64,000 nt of DNA from NCBI RefSeq assembly GCF_965221685.1, contig NZ_OZ244907.1; one strand, written 5' to 3'. The notes beneath the pieces were generated by a model. It was not told where the DNA came from. It saw nothing but the letters and a program-made list of their open reading frames with translations, and searched no databases. Shown in pieces: positions 1 through 9,151 of this stretch. Each line of letters begins with the position of its first letter. The first letter of the stretch is position 1. The DNA is from Palauibacter sp022826685. Lineage in GTDB: Bacteria; Gemmatimonadota; Gemmatimonadetes; Palauibacterales; Palauibacteraceae. Made by a program: the position numbers and the translations under genes.

Positions 1-5
1 TCTAG

Positions 6-269
6 GGCGGCAGATGCCAGGTGCGCCAACTGCTGTACATGCCCGCGCTGGTTGCGGTCCAGCACAATCCCGAGCTGAAGCGGAAGTACGGGGCGCTCGT
101 GGCTCGGGGCAAGCCGCCCAAGGTCGCCCTGACGGCCGTGATGCGGAAGCTCCTCGTCCTCGCCAACGCCCTGATGCAGCAGGACCGCACTTGGACGGCG
201 CATCCGCCGCGAAAATACTCCTGCCCGGCCTTCCCGACGCCCTGCCCGGCGGGGAGCGTCCACGGATGA
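6..269 (+). pseudogene. IS110-family transposase, C-terminal remnant
   Basis: The translation from about base 6 reads GGRCQVRQLLYMPALVAVQH and continues through NPELKRKY, LVARGKP, KVALTAVMRKLLVLANAL and DRTW. This is the C-terminal transposase_20 domain of IS110-family transposases, the part that carries the serine-containing catalytic region in that family. Only about the last 80 residues lie in the window, and a TAG at 3-5 interrupts the same frame, so either the rest lies out of frame to the left or the gene is broken. The normal family length is 300-400 residues. The N-terminal DEDD domain is not visible here. No terminal inverted repeat is expected for IS110. The domain assignment is firm; whether a full element exists left of the window cannot be seen. 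Confidence 0.75.
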
Positions 270-465
270 TCGAGCCGGGCAAGAACGGGCGTCGCAGCAG
301 AGGCGTCGCAAGGGGCGCTGCGAGGCAAGTCGCCTCAAAAAAAACGGGCATCCACTTGACATGGATACTCCCGTCCATCAGTCCCGTGCGGGAAGGCCAT
401 CGACGGTTCGCGGTCAGTTGCGTCCGTGCGCCAGAGTCGTCGCCTCCAGACCGGTCGGAGAGGGC

Positions 466-900
466 TCAGAACGAGACGTACCCGCCCATCTGAAAGAGCG
501 TCAGGGTTCCCCCGGAGGCCTCCCCGAGGTGGAGGATGAAGCGAGCGCCGTAGCGCCGTCCAAACGTCAGGCTCGCCCCGGCGGTAGGCGACACGTCGCC
601 GCCATCGTACTCGACGCCCGCGCGAAGCGCCGGGCGAACGAACCAGCGCTCCCGCCCGAGCCGGACGGACGTTCCGATGCGGTTGGCGGAGCCCGCGAAA
701 TCGGCGCAGCGGTAGGTCTCGACCATGCCGTAAAGGGACACTGGCCCGGTGACCCGCCCCTTGATGCCGACGTAGTGTCCCGGGCAGGCGTCGCCGCTGC
801 CGCCGACGAGACCCGCTTCGAGCATCATCCGGCCCAACTTCTCCTGCGCCCCGACCTGCGCGGGCAGCAGCGCCAGCCCCAAGAGCAACAGCTTCTTCAT
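466..900 (-). CDS. small secreted outer-membrane-barrel-like protein
   Basis: A 144-residue protein whose start I place at the ATG complementary to 898-900. From there it begins MKKLLLLGLALLPAQVGAQE, a clean signal peptide ending in an AQA-type site. The mature part has alternating polar/hydrophobic segments (SLYGMVETYRCADF, RWFVRPALRAGVEY, TAGASLTFGRRYGARFIL) and ends in YVSF with a terminal phenylalanine, as in beta-barrel outer-membrane proteins. A purine-rich AGGGG lies about 12 bases upstream of the chosen start; a longer reading from base 933 adds only an unlikely leader. The organisation resembles the 217-residue protein at 36553-37206. Function unknown; the membrane-barrel call is inference. 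Confidence 0.65.
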   Translation of the reverse strand: MKKLLLLGLALLPAQVGAQEKLGRMMLEAGLVGGSGDACPGHYVGIKGRVTGPVSLYGMVETYRCADFAGSANRIGTSVRLGRERWFVRPALRAGVEYDGGDVSPTAGASLTFGRRYGARFILHLGEASGGTLTLFQMGGYVSF

Positions 901-1776
901 CGCGTTGTCCGATCCCCTGGGTGGAGAATGCACCGGCCCGTCGAAGCCGAGCGGGTGGTTCGGGTGCGAACCGAAACGTTGGAGTCAACGTAGCTCAAGG
1001 GCGAATGGACCGCCCGGTCGCGTCTGACCACGAAGGCTCGTCGGCGAATTGCGAGGTGACGGGGACTCCCCACCTTTTCTTCAACACCCTTGAAGGCGGA
1101 GCTGAAACCCCGCGCCGGATAGACGGTCAGACTTCACGGGGGTTTCGCCGCGCGTACTGGCAGGTGCTTGGCTGAGCATCGGACGGTGGAGTGCGAGAAG
1201 GGCCACTGTTGGTCCTCTTCGGGAGCTGGCTCTCGGCCTGTTTGTGGCCCGGAGCCAGCCGACAAGGCCGGGCTGGACCGGTCTTTTGCGATGGCGTCGG
1301 GTCCCAAGGCCGCGAGCCACGGCACCGACGCCAAGGCCCTCGCGAAGATTTTCGTCGATGCGGGGACCGTAGCCAAGCCGCGAAGGCGATACGTGAAGGG
1401 CGCGACAGTGCGCCCGCTCATGTTGATCCGCAGGTGGCTCAGCGACGGGATCTACGAATTCGTGCTACGCCGAACCTTCGGATGACGGACCCGTCCCTCG
1501 GAGTACCGGCTTCGGCGGATCTGTCCTTGCCGGCGGCGAATGGGTGCGGTCTCTCGGGCCGTGGATTCAGTTGTCGCCGTGGAGTTGGTAGGGTAGAGGC
1601 GGTCGCTACTGCGACGGTAATGGGCTCTATCTCGACGTTCAGCATTCGGGTAGCCGGAGCCGGGCCGACAGAGCCGCAATCCGGGCTCGCCGAAAGGGAC
1701 TCGGGTTCTGCGGTCACGACCGGGCTGCAGGAGGTGGGATGAGGAGATTTTTTTTGAGGTGTCCGGCGCACCGTAG
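901..1776. other. intergenic stretch without a supported gene
   Basis: Several open frames cross this stretch on both strands, but none gives a recognisable domain, signal peptide or convincing ribosome-binding site. A run of eight T lies at 1748-1755. The promoter of the small outer-membrane gene should lie just right of 900 on the reverse strand. I see no RNA gene or repeat array here. It may be decayed coding DNA, since the flanking genes at both ends look damaged. Confidence 0.4.
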
Positions 1777-1818
1777 GCGCTTCTCGCTACCTTCGCCTCC
1801 GCACTGATTCTCCTCGCG

Positions 1819-2268
1819 ATGGTGTCTCCAGCACTGCCGGTCGGTAGCGAGATGCTTGACGTCATGGGCGGCTACACACACTCGGAGGCTCTCGCGGCGC
1901 TGGATGGCTACGGCGAAGCGGGACGGCGGGCTTATGCGTGGGCCAGCTTGACCTTGGACACGCTGCTTCCGGCCGCCTCCGCCAGCTTTCTGGCCGGCCT
2001 CATCTATCGCTTCCGGCCAACGGAACGGATGTGGAGGCTGGCCTGGCTGCCTGTTGCGGCGGGAGTGATCGATCTGGGCGAGAACGTCCAGATCTTCCTC
2101 ATGCTAATCCGGTATCCCGACATCTCTGCCGGGCAAGTGGCCAGCGCTTCGCTGTTCACGATGCTCAAGGGGTATGCGATCTTGATCTGCCTGACGTTGG
2201 CGATACCGCTTGTGGTTGTCGCTGTGGGCCGCCGTATTGGCGCGCGGACTCGCGATCGCACGTCCTAG
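1819..2268 (+). CDS. integral membrane protein, N-terminus doubtful
   Basis: The product has three to four membrane-spanning segments (LLPAASASFLAGLIY, LAWLPVAAGVIDLGENVQIF, GYAILICLTLAIPLVVVAV) and an N-terminal soluble loop MLDVMGGYTHSEALAALDGY. This resembles small uncharacterised four-helix membrane proteins whose first helix precedes such a loop. The ATG at 1819 falls inside that first helix: upstream codons from 1780 encode LLATFASALILLA in frame, and then a TAG at 1774-1776 closes the frame. The true start has therefore probably been lost or shifted, or translation begins at a rare codon such as CTG 1804 or ATT 1807. Function is unknown. No operon partner is evident. Confidence 0.55.
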   Translation: MVSPALPVGSEMLDVMGGYTHSEALAALDGYGEAGRRAYAWASLTLDTLLPAASASFLAGLIYRFRPTERMWRLAWLPVAAGVIDLGENVQIFLMLIRYPDISAGQVASASLFTMLKGYAILICLTLAIPLVVVAVGRRIGARTRDRTS

Positions 2269-2687
2269 CTGCGGGTGGCTGGCTACGGTACAAACGGGCG
2301 GAGTCAGTGGCAAGGCGGTAGCGTTCGACCTTGCGATCCCGGCAACGTCAACGAGCGGCCGCGCGCGGTCGCGCTGGATTGTAAGGGCTCGTCCGGCTTC
2401 TCGGGGCGGCCCGGGACGCCCGCCGCTCCGCCAGACGGGTTGACGGCGAACGGCTGCTCGGCTGCCTCGAGGCTTCCCCTGGTCCGTGCGGTCTGCTGGC
2501 AGACTGGCCCCCGCCACGGTCGCCTCCGCCTCTCGCTGGCCGAGCGGAGTGGGAGGCGCGGTTACGTTCGGCTCGTTCCAGTCGCTAAGACCTCGCATTG
2601 CCGCTAACTTGCTTGGCGACCAGAGCCGAACGGATCCAGAGGGTCGGCGACACTGCCGCAGGTCCGCAGAATCGGAGATTCGTCGCC
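2269..2687. other. intergenic region upstream of a TonB receptor gene
   Basis: Open frames here are not supported by domains or start signals. The stretch should contain the promoter of the TonB-dependent receptor that starts at 2688. A GGAG at 2674-2677 sits 10 bases before that start and serves as its ribosome-binding site. I see no RNA gene, clear operator or terminator hairpin. Confidence 0.4.
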
Positions 2688-5309
2688 ATGACAACAGTTC
2701 GCAGGAACGTCAGCCTGTTCGCCGCCATCTGTGCCCGCGCCGCGTTGCCGTTGTTGCTGGCCGCAGCGCCGGCGACCGCGCAGGCGGGGGGAACCATCAG
2801 GGGCACGGTTGTGGACGCGTTCGACACCGCCTTGCCGAACGTCCGAGTGACGGCGACCGGCACCGGCGTGGACGCGGAGGCCTTCACGGATGCGGAAGGC
2901 GCATACGAGTTCACCGGCGTGGCGCCGGGCGACCTCGTCGTGACGGCCAGCCTGTTCGGCTACGCGGTGCGGGAGATTCAGGTAACCGTCCGCGCGGGTG
3001 CCGTCGAGACGGTCCGGATCGTTCTACAGCCCGCCTTCGAGCTCGCTCCGCTCAGCGTGGTGGCGGAGGAGCCCGCGGTCTTCGCGCGCAATTTCGTTGC
3101 GGAGCCGATGATGCGGCAGCAGTCGAGCATCACGGCGGTGACGTCGGTGATCGACAACCTTCCCGGCGTCTCGGTCCAGGAGGGGGACGCTTACTCCTTC
3201 GACGACTGGTCGAGCAACGTGGTCATGCGCGGGTTCCAGACGACCTACAACGACGCACAGATCGGCACGACCATCGACGGGTTCCCCAACGGTACGTCGG
3301 ACTACTGGAGCGGCTCGAAGGCGAACCGGTTCGTAGACCCGATGAACCTTGGCGGGGTCGAGGTGTCGCAAGGGACCGCCGACATCGCCTCGCGGTCGGT
3401 CGAGGCGCTGGGCGGCACGCTCAACTTCCTGACGGCCGACCCGTCGGATGAGGCGAACCGGGTGGCCTCGGTCACGATCGGCGAGAACGAGGGTCAGCGG
3501 TTCGCCGCGCGGATCGAGACCGGATCGCTGTTCGGCGGCACGACGCGTGCCTGGGTCGCCGCGATCCGGCAGGAGGCGACCGACTGGATGGAAGGCTCCG
3601 CAAGGAACGAGCGGGAGCACTTGGCCGCCAAAATTTTGTCTTCTCATGGACCCCTCGACCTCACCGGCTACTTCTCCCACGACGACATCCACGAGGATGT
3701 CTACCAACGGCTGTACAGCGAGGCCAACTTCAGGGCCGACCCGCGCTGGGATCGGCTGATCGGCCACTGGCCGGGCGTGCCCTATCTGAACCAGTTCTAC
3801 CGGCCCGGCTGGCAGACGCGGCGGAAGAACACGCTAGCCTACGTGAAGGCCGACTGGTCCGTCAGCGAACTGATCTCCCTGAACGTGGGCGCATACCACC
3901 ATCACATCTCGGGGCGCGGCGACTGGTTGCCGCCGTTCATCGTGGACGTGGTTGACGACGGGGGCGGACCCGAGTCGGAGCTCGCGGGCCGCGAGCTGGT
4001 GCAGGGCGGAAGCCAGCTCGGCGTGATCCGGTTCGTGGACGGCAACGGCGTGGCCGTCGGCCCGACGCCCGGGTGCACGTCGTCGTACATCTTCAACTAC
4101 TACGGGTCGGGCGGGCCGGAGGTCGACCCGGCATGCCACCCGGGGGCGACGGCGGTCCAATCGTACCGCCACAGCCACTACGGCAAGAACCGTCTCGGCG
4201 TGACCATCGACGGGGAGTGGTCCGCTCTGTTCGGCGGCGGACGGGGCAGCGTGCTGCGTGCAGGCATCTGGTACGAGGACTCGCGCCGGGACCTAGGGCG
4301 CGACTGGCACCGCATTCTGGATCCGGCGATCAACTTCAAGTGGGACGAACAGGCATACTGGCACCAGTACGAGTGGGACTTTCCGCAGGACATCTTCAAG
4401 TGGTACGTCGAGGAGACGCTGTACTTCGGCCCGTTCGAATTGGCCGGCGGCGTCAAGCAGTACCTCGTCTCGGTGTCGCGCGAGGACCAGTTCGGCATCG
4501 ATCGGGACCTCAGCGTCAATTCCGATTCGAAGCTGCTCTTCTCGGGCGGCGTCACCTACGAGACGCCGGTCGAGGGTCTCGACCTGTTCGCGGGCTACGC
4601 CGAGAACTTCAGGGCGATCGGCAGTCTTCTGCTCGAGGTGCCGGGCCGCAGTCTGGACCGCCTCGAACCCGAGACCGCATCGAACATCGATGTCGGCATC
4701 CAATACGCCGGCGAGCGGGTCGCGCTGAGCGCCACTCTGTACTCCGTCGATTTCGACAACCGCATCTTCTACCTTGGCCCCCAGACTTCCGCGGGACCCA
4801 ACTATCTCATCCCCGGAGGCGGAGCCTACTTCAACGCCGGCGGCATCGAAACGAGTGGTGTCGAGTTGGCCACCACCGTGGCGCTGACGGACCGGACTTC
4901 ACTGTACAGCGCCCTCACGCTCAACGACTCGAAGTACGTCGGGACCGACGATCCGCTCGTCGACGCCAGCCAGGGTATCGTGCCCGGCGCCGACGTGACC
5001 GGCGTGCCGCCCCGGCTGTGGGTCGTCTCCCTCGACCGGGACGGACCCCTGGGCGGCGGGCTGTCGGCAAAGTACACGGCATCGCGCCGCGTCAGTCTGA
5101 CGGCGGACTGGTACACCGACGCCTACTGGACGGTGGACGCATACGTCAGCTTCAGGGGCGAGGCGCTGAGCGACCTGTTCCGGTCAACCGAGTTCTCGAT
5201 CGTCGCGAACAACCTGCTCGACACCCCCTACCTGTCCGCGATCACGGAGAACGCGGCATGGCTGGGCGCTGCCCGAACCATATCCATGACCGCGACCGTC
5301 TCGTTCTGA
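2688..5309 (+). CDS. TonB-dependent outer-membrane receptor
   Basis: An 873-residue receptor for TonB-energised uptake across the outer membrane. The start at 2688 gives a signal peptide (LFAAICARAALPLLLAAAPATAQA). Residues about 37-115 form a carboxypeptidase-like regulatory domain (GTIRGTVVDAF, PNVRVTATGTG, GAYEFTGVAPGDLVV). A plug domain follows (SSITAVTSVIDNLPGVSVQE, VVMRGFQTTYNDAQIGTTID, GGVEVSQGTADI, GGTLNFLT), then a long beta-barrel ending in RTISMTATVSF with the expected terminal phenylalanine. The barrel is rich in Trp and Tyr and complete. The BCCT transporter gene begins about 125 bases downstream in the same direction. The ligand cannot be read from the sequence; family members take up siderophores, peptides, vitamins or glycans. 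Confidence 0.93.
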   Translation: MTTVRRNVSLFAAICARAALPLLLAAAPATAQAGGTIRGTVVDAFDTALPNVRVTATGTGVDAEAFTDAEGAYEFTGVAPGDLVVTASLFGYAVREIQVTVRAGAVETVRIVLQPAFELAPLSVVAEEPAVFARNFVAEPMMRQQSSITAVTSVIDNLPGVSVQEGDAYSFDDWSSNVVMRGFQTTYNDAQIGTTIDGFPNGTSDYWSGSKANRFVDPMNLGGVEVSQGTADIASRSVEALGGTLNFLTADPSDEANRVASVTIGENEGQRFAARIETGSLFGGTTRAWVAAIRQEATDWMEGSARNEREHLAAKILSSHGPLDLTGYFSHDDIHEDVYQRLYSEANFRADPRWDRLIGHWPGVPYLNQFYRPGWQTRRKNTLAYVKADWSVSELISLNVGAYHHHISGRGDWLPPFIVDVVDDGGGPESELAGRELVQGGSQLGVIRFVDGNGVAVGPTPGCTSSYIFNYYGSGGPEVDPACHPGATAVQSYRHSHYGKNRLGVTIDGEWSALFGGGRGSVLRAGIWYEDSRRDLGRDWHRILDPAINFKWDEQAYWHQYEWDFPQDIFKWYVEETLYFGPFELAGGVKQYLVSVSREDQFGIDRDLSVNSDSKLLFSGGVTYETPVEGLDLFAGYAENFRAIGSLLLEVPGRSLDRLEPETASNIDVGIQYAGERVALSATLYSVDFDNRIFYLGPQTSAGPNYLIPGGGAYFNAGGIETSGVELATTVALTDRTSLYSALTLNDSKYVGTDDPLVDASQGIVPGADVTGVPPRLWVVSLDRDGPLGGGLSAKYTASRRVSLTADWYTDAYWTVDAYVSFRGEALSDLFRSTEFSIVANNLLDTPYLSAITENAAWLGAARTISMTATVSF

Positions 5310-5434
5310 CATAACGCGGGGCCGCGCTTCATGGACGGTCTTCGATCGCTGGGCGGGGGGCGCGGGCAGAGCGGTGGCACGGGACGGGCAAAGTGCATGA
5401 GCCGGTGTCGCAGGAAACGGCCCACCCAAACACA

Positions 5435-7027
5435 ATGAGGAGCGGGCGGCACCGGCGAACCACGGCGGAAGCCGGTCTGTTGAGAGGACTGAATCCCCGG
5501 ATGGCGCTGGCCGCCAAGGGCGTCGTCCTGGCTTTCGTCCTCGGCACGGTCTGGGACGTGGACGCCGCCGGCATACTGTTTGGCCGCATCCGCGATTGGA
5601 TCGAGGGCACGCTCGGCTGGTTCTACTTCCTGGTCGTCGGCGCCAACGTCCTCGCCTGCCTGTTCCTCGTGTGCAGCCGGTTCGGCGGGATCCGGCTCGC
5701 CGATGACGCTTCCCCGCCTGAGTTCAAGACATCCTCCTGGCTCGCCATGCTGTTCTCGGCAGGCATCGGGATCGGACTGCTGTTCTTCTCCATCGCCGAA
5801 CCGCTCTTCTACTTCGACAACAGCCAGAGCGCGGGTTATCCGAACAATCCGAGCGCCGACCTGGCGGGCGCGGTGTTGCTCGACGAACAGCGCGCCGTCC
5901 ACGCCATGCGCGTTACCTACTTCCATTGGGGCATCCACGGATGGTCCGTGTACGTCGTGGTCGGGCTGTGCCTGGCCTACTTCGGGTTTCGCAGGAAGCT
6001 GCCACTGACGCCGCGCTCCGCCCTGTACCCGCTCATCGGCAACCGGATCTACGGGCCAATCGGTGACCTGGTGGACCTGCTGGCCGTGTTCGGCGGGGTC
6101 TTCGGCATCGCGACCTCCCTGGGCCTCGGGGCAAGCCAGATGGCGACCGGACTCGACGTGCTGCTCGGCGTGGATCCGGGTGTCGCCACGCAGATCGCGC
6201 TGATCGCCGCGATCTCGCTGGTGGCGACCCTGTCGGCCGTTTCCGGGGTTAGCCGAGGAATCCGCGTCCTGTCCGAATGGAACATCCGCCTGAGCCTTCT
6301 TCTTCTGGGTTGCTTCCTGTTGCTTGGCCCCTTCACATGGCTCGCCGGATTCGTCGCGTCTTCGTTCGGCGAGTACCTGTGGCGCCTGGTGCCCATGTCA
6401 TTCTGGATCGCCGACGATCCGGGGGGAGCCGCCTGGCAGAACAACTGGACGATCTTCTACTGGGGATGGTGGATTTCCTGGGCACCCTTCGTCGGCACGT
6501 TCATCGCGCGCATCTCCCGGGGGCGCACGCTGCGTGAGTTCATCCTGGGCGTGATGTTCGTACCGAGCGGCCTAGTGCTGCTGTGGTTCGGAATCTTCGG
6601 CGGCAACGCCATCCATCTGGAACTCAACGCGGCTGGCAGCGTCGGAACCGCCGGGATCATGGAACTCGTGCGGAATGCGAACTACGAAGCCGCGCTCTAT
6701 TCGGCCATCGACCGAATGAGCGACATCGGCTGGCTCACCTGGGCCATGTCCGCCACCGCCACCCTCCTGCTCGCGACGTGGTTCGTTACGTCCTCCGACT
6801 CCGGCACCCTTGTCATCACCACCTTGCTCAGCCTGGGCGACGCTCACCCCCCTCGGCGTTTCCGCATCATCTGGGGGCTCGGCGTGGGCGTGGTGGCCGC
6901 CGTGCTCCTGTTGACCGACGGCCTCCAAGCCTTGCAGACCGCCGCCATAACCGCCGCCCTGCCCGTGAGCGTCGTGCTGCTGTTCATGATCGCCGGACTG
7001 TTCAGCTCCCTAGCACGGGAGCGATGA
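5435..7027 (+). CDS. BCCT-family (betaine/choline/carnitine) transporter
   Basis: A 530-residue inner-membrane transporter of the BCCT family, which imports trimethylammonium compounds such as glycine betaine or choline with Na+ or H+. Twelve hydrophobic segments are visible. Family signatures include SAGIGIGLLFFSIAEPLFYF, the FHWGIHGWSVYVVVGL segment, the tryptophan-rich WTIFYWGWWISWAPFVGTFI, ARISRGRTLREF and the C-terminal TWFVTSSDSGTLV. I chose ATG 5435; an in-frame GTG at 5393 would add 14 residues and cannot be excluded, and neither has a strong ribosome-binding site. The long osmosensing C-terminal tail of some members is absent: the protein ends shortly after the last helix at LARER. 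The last 290 bases recur in damaged form at 12734-13026. Confidence 0.93.
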   Translation: MRSGRHRRTTAEAGLLRGLNPRMALAAKGVVLAFVLGTVWDVDAAGILFGRIRDWIEGTLGWFYFLVVGANVLACLFLVCSRFGGIRLADDASPPEFKTSSWLAMLFSAGIGIGLLFFSIAEPLFYFDNSQSAGYPNNPSADLAGAVLLDEQRAVHAMRVTYFHWGIHGWSVYVVVGLCLAYFGFRRKLPLTPRSALYPLIGNRIYGPIGDLVDLLAVFGGVFGIATSLGLGASQMATGLDVLLGVDPGVATQIALIAAISLVATLSAVSGVSRGIRVLSEWNIRLSLLLLGCFLLLGPFTWLAGFVASSFGEYLWRLVPMSFWIADDPGGAAWQNNWTIFYWGWWISWAPFVGTFIARISRGRTLREFILGVMFVPSGLVLLWFGIFGGNAIHLELNAAGSVGTAGIMELVRNANYEAALYSAIDRMSDIGWLTWAMSATATLLLATWFVTSSDSGTLVITTLLSLGDAHPPRRFRIIWGLGVGVVAAVLLLTDGLQALQTAAITAALPVSVVLLFMIAGLFSSLARER

Positions 7028-7286
7028 ATTGCAACCTGCCGAGCGGATGACATTGACCCAGGGCCGAACGTCGGGGGACACGAAGAGCTCGTGATGAACA
7101 GTTTCCGTTCCGGCCGGTTGTAGCTTCGGGGGTTGCAGGAGCTACCCGGCCACCGCTCCCGGGCCTCCTCGAACTTCAGCACTTCCGGCGGCCCATTCCC
7201 CATCCGAGACTGGCTACTTTGGCAAGTCCCGGTCGATGACACCGATGGATTCCGGGACCGCTCGCCCCGACGCTGCGAAACAGCTT

Positions 7287-7414
7287 GAGGGGATTCTCCC
7301 CTCACGGTGCATGCGGAAATCTCCCGTCAGGAGTTGCGGGTTTTTCCTCTGGGAGCGCCGATTCTCGTTGCCCATCATTGGAGGCATCGTCATGTCGCAT
7401 CCCGAAAAACCCGC
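7287..7414. repeat. nested inverted repeats upstream of the lytic transglycosylase gene
   Basis: Two inverted repeats lie in the 428-base gap between the BCCT gene and the transglycosylase. GAGGGGA at 7287-7293 pairs with TCCCCTC at 7297-7303. GCGGGTTTTTC at 7336-7346 pairs perfectly with GAAAAACCCGC at 7404-7414 across 57 bases. The core CCGTCAGGAGTTGCGGGTTT at 7324-7343 is nearly repeated at 10914-10935, next to another hairpin. This could be a transcript leader structure for the downstream gene or a remnant of a mobile element. I see no gene in the rest of 7028-7455. Confidence 0.5.
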
Positions 7415-7455
7415 TTGCGGGGGGCACCGACCACATCATCCGAGAGGGTTTTCTC

Positions 7456-8676
7456 ATGGACAGGTGGCTGACTCGATTCGTCTTCGCCGTGGTTCTGGCC
7501 CTGATACCCGTCAAGGTGAACATCCGAGACGCGGATTCCGTCCTGGCTCGCGCCCCTCGCAAGAGCGACGATCGCGTTTCGCAGACGGAGCGGATCTGTG
7601 GTGGATGGGACGCTCGTCCTTGCAACGCCCACAGCGAGATCAGGCCACCATCGGTTTACGACGCGGCGGTCGAGGAGGATGTCGTCCGGTGGCTGGAGCA
7701 TTGGAGGACGGAGGAGCGGGGTCCGGTACAGCGCGGCCTGAAACGAATGGGCAGGTACGAAGACTACATCGACGCCGAATTGGCGGCGCGGGACCTGCCA
7801 CCCTCGCTCCGCTACCTCCCCCTCATCGAGGCCGACTATTACCACTTGGCCGTTTCACCGGCGGGGGCGGCCGGGCTCTGGCAACTTATGCCCGAGACCG
7901 CCCGGTGGCTTGGGCTTGAGGTCAACTCGCTCGTGGACCAGCGATTCGACGCATACGCCGCGACCCAGGTCGCGCTAGACTATTTGGTTGCTCTGCATGA
8001 CCGGTTCGAATGTTGGTTTCTCGCTCTGGCAGCCTACAATGCAGGGCCAACGCGGATCGAGCGGGCGATCCGTCGGCACGGTGGAGCGCGGCCCCGCAAC
8101 GACGCCTTATTCGGGCATATCCGCGACCGGCTGCCCAAGGAGACCCGGGACTTCATTCCCAGGTTCCTCGCGAGCGTTCGTCTGGCTGACGACATCTCGG
8201 TCATCGGGCGTGCGGCATCCGAGAAGGAACCGCCGGAGCGCTTCGACGTTGTCCGTGTCGAGGGAGCGGCGTCGGCGGATGTCCTCGCCGACGCTGCGGG
8301 CATCACCGAAGACGAAATCAGGGCCCTGAACCCACACCTTCGCATTGGCCTAGTGCCGGCGGGCGAGTGGACACGGTTGCGGATCCCCAGCGGCGCGGGC
8401 GACAGGTTTCTCGAGCGCCTCGCCACCATCCCGGTCGGGGAGCGCTCCACATTTGGCGAACACACCGTCGCCCCCGGGGAAACCCTCGTGCTCGTTGCAC
8501 GACGGTACGGTGTTCCGCTGGACGCTTTGCGCTCGGCCAATCTGGACGTGGAGCCTCGGCGCTTGCAGATCGGGACCGTTCTGGTTGTTCCCCGTGGCGC
8601 AGGGACGGTGGCCGGCCACTCCCGAATGCAGCCAACCCATTCTCAACCCGGGTCGCCGGGGATCCGAGCCCGTTGA
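7456..8676 (+). CDS. mltD: membrane-bound lytic murein transglycosylase with LysM domain
   Basis: A 406-residue periplasmic enzyme that cleaves peptidoglycan glycan strands to 1,6-anhydro products. The start at 7456 is set by a GAGAGG at about 7442-7447 and gives an N-terminal hydrophobic segment (FVFAVVLALIPV). The SLT catalytic domain occupies about residues 110-240: LRYLPLIEADYYHLAVSPAG contains the catalytic glutamate (LIEA), followed by GAAGLWQLMPETARWLG, the D..AATQVALDYL helix and LALAAYNAGPTRIERAI. An intervening region (VRVEGAASADVLADAAGIT) looks like a weak LysM. A C-terminal LysM repeat (HTVAPGETLVLVARRYGVPL) binds peptidoglycan. This order matches MltD. Members are normally lipoproteins or anchored; no lipobox is seen here. 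Confidence 0.9.
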   Translation: MDRWLTRFVFAVVLALIPVKVNIRDADSVLARAPRKSDDRVSQTERICGGWDARPCNAHSEIRPPSVYDAAVEEDVVRWLEHWRTEERGPVQRGLKRMGRYEDYIDAELAARDLPPSLRYLPLIEADYYHLAVSPAGAAGLWQLMPETARWLGLEVNSLVDQRFDAYAATQVALDYLVALHDRFECWFLALAAYNAGPTRIERAIRRHGGARPRNDALFGHIRDRLPKETRDFIPRFLASVRLADDISVIGRAASEKEPPERFDVVRVEGAASADVLADAAGITEDEIRALNPHLRIGLVPAGEWTRLRIPSGAGDRFLERLATIPVGERSTFGEHTVAPGETLVLVARRYGVPLDALRSANLDVEPRRLQIGTVLVVPRGAGTVAGHSRMQPTHSQPGSPGIRAR

Positions 8677-9151
8677 AGGCGGCCGCTGCGTTCGCCTCTT
8701 CGAGCTACACGAATCCCAGTCCACCACCCGTTTCTCCGGGTACGATTCAAAGAGAACGGCGAAGAGGAAGGGAATCTCCATGAACGGAGCGGCTCCCGGA
8801 TCCGGCGCGGGTTGCCAGCGACGGCAGAAAGGTGCTCTCGGGTCGAGAGCGGGCGAATGAGCCACATCCGGAGGCACCCTGGTTCCTTGGCCGCTCCGTC
8901 GCGCCGACCGAGGACCCGAGCACACGATCGCTCGGCTGGCCGGCACCCACGCTTCATTCAGCACCCTTCGGCGGCCTCGAGCGGCGATCCGTTGGACCGG
9001 GCTGAGGCGGGCCGGGTTGATTTGATGAGAACGGTGGATCCCATTGACAATCCCCGGCCGAGCGCATCTCGTGGGTGAGAGCGGACCGGCAGGTAACCCA
9101 CATCGCGGTCAAGGCGAGTCGGCCCGCCCGAACGAAAGGACGGAGCCGGAA
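8677..9151. other. intergenic region upstream of the two-component system
   Basis: No domain-bearing frame is present. A 26-codon open frame from the ATG at 8780 has a purine-rich leader but no other support. The reading frame of the histidine kinase extends upstream to 9044 without recognisable content. The promoter of the kinase-regulator pair should lie here. I see no repeat or RNA gene. Confidence 0.35.

Noticed and set aside
1168..1742. Candidate proteins of 105-183 residues between the small outer-membrane gene and the membrane protein
   Set aside because: No domain, signal peptide or convincing start; overlapping frames on both strands are equally long, as expected by chance at this GC content.
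8780..8860. 26-codon open frame before the histidine kinase
   Set aside because: A purine-rich leader alone is not enough; no conservation, domain or operon logic can be shown.
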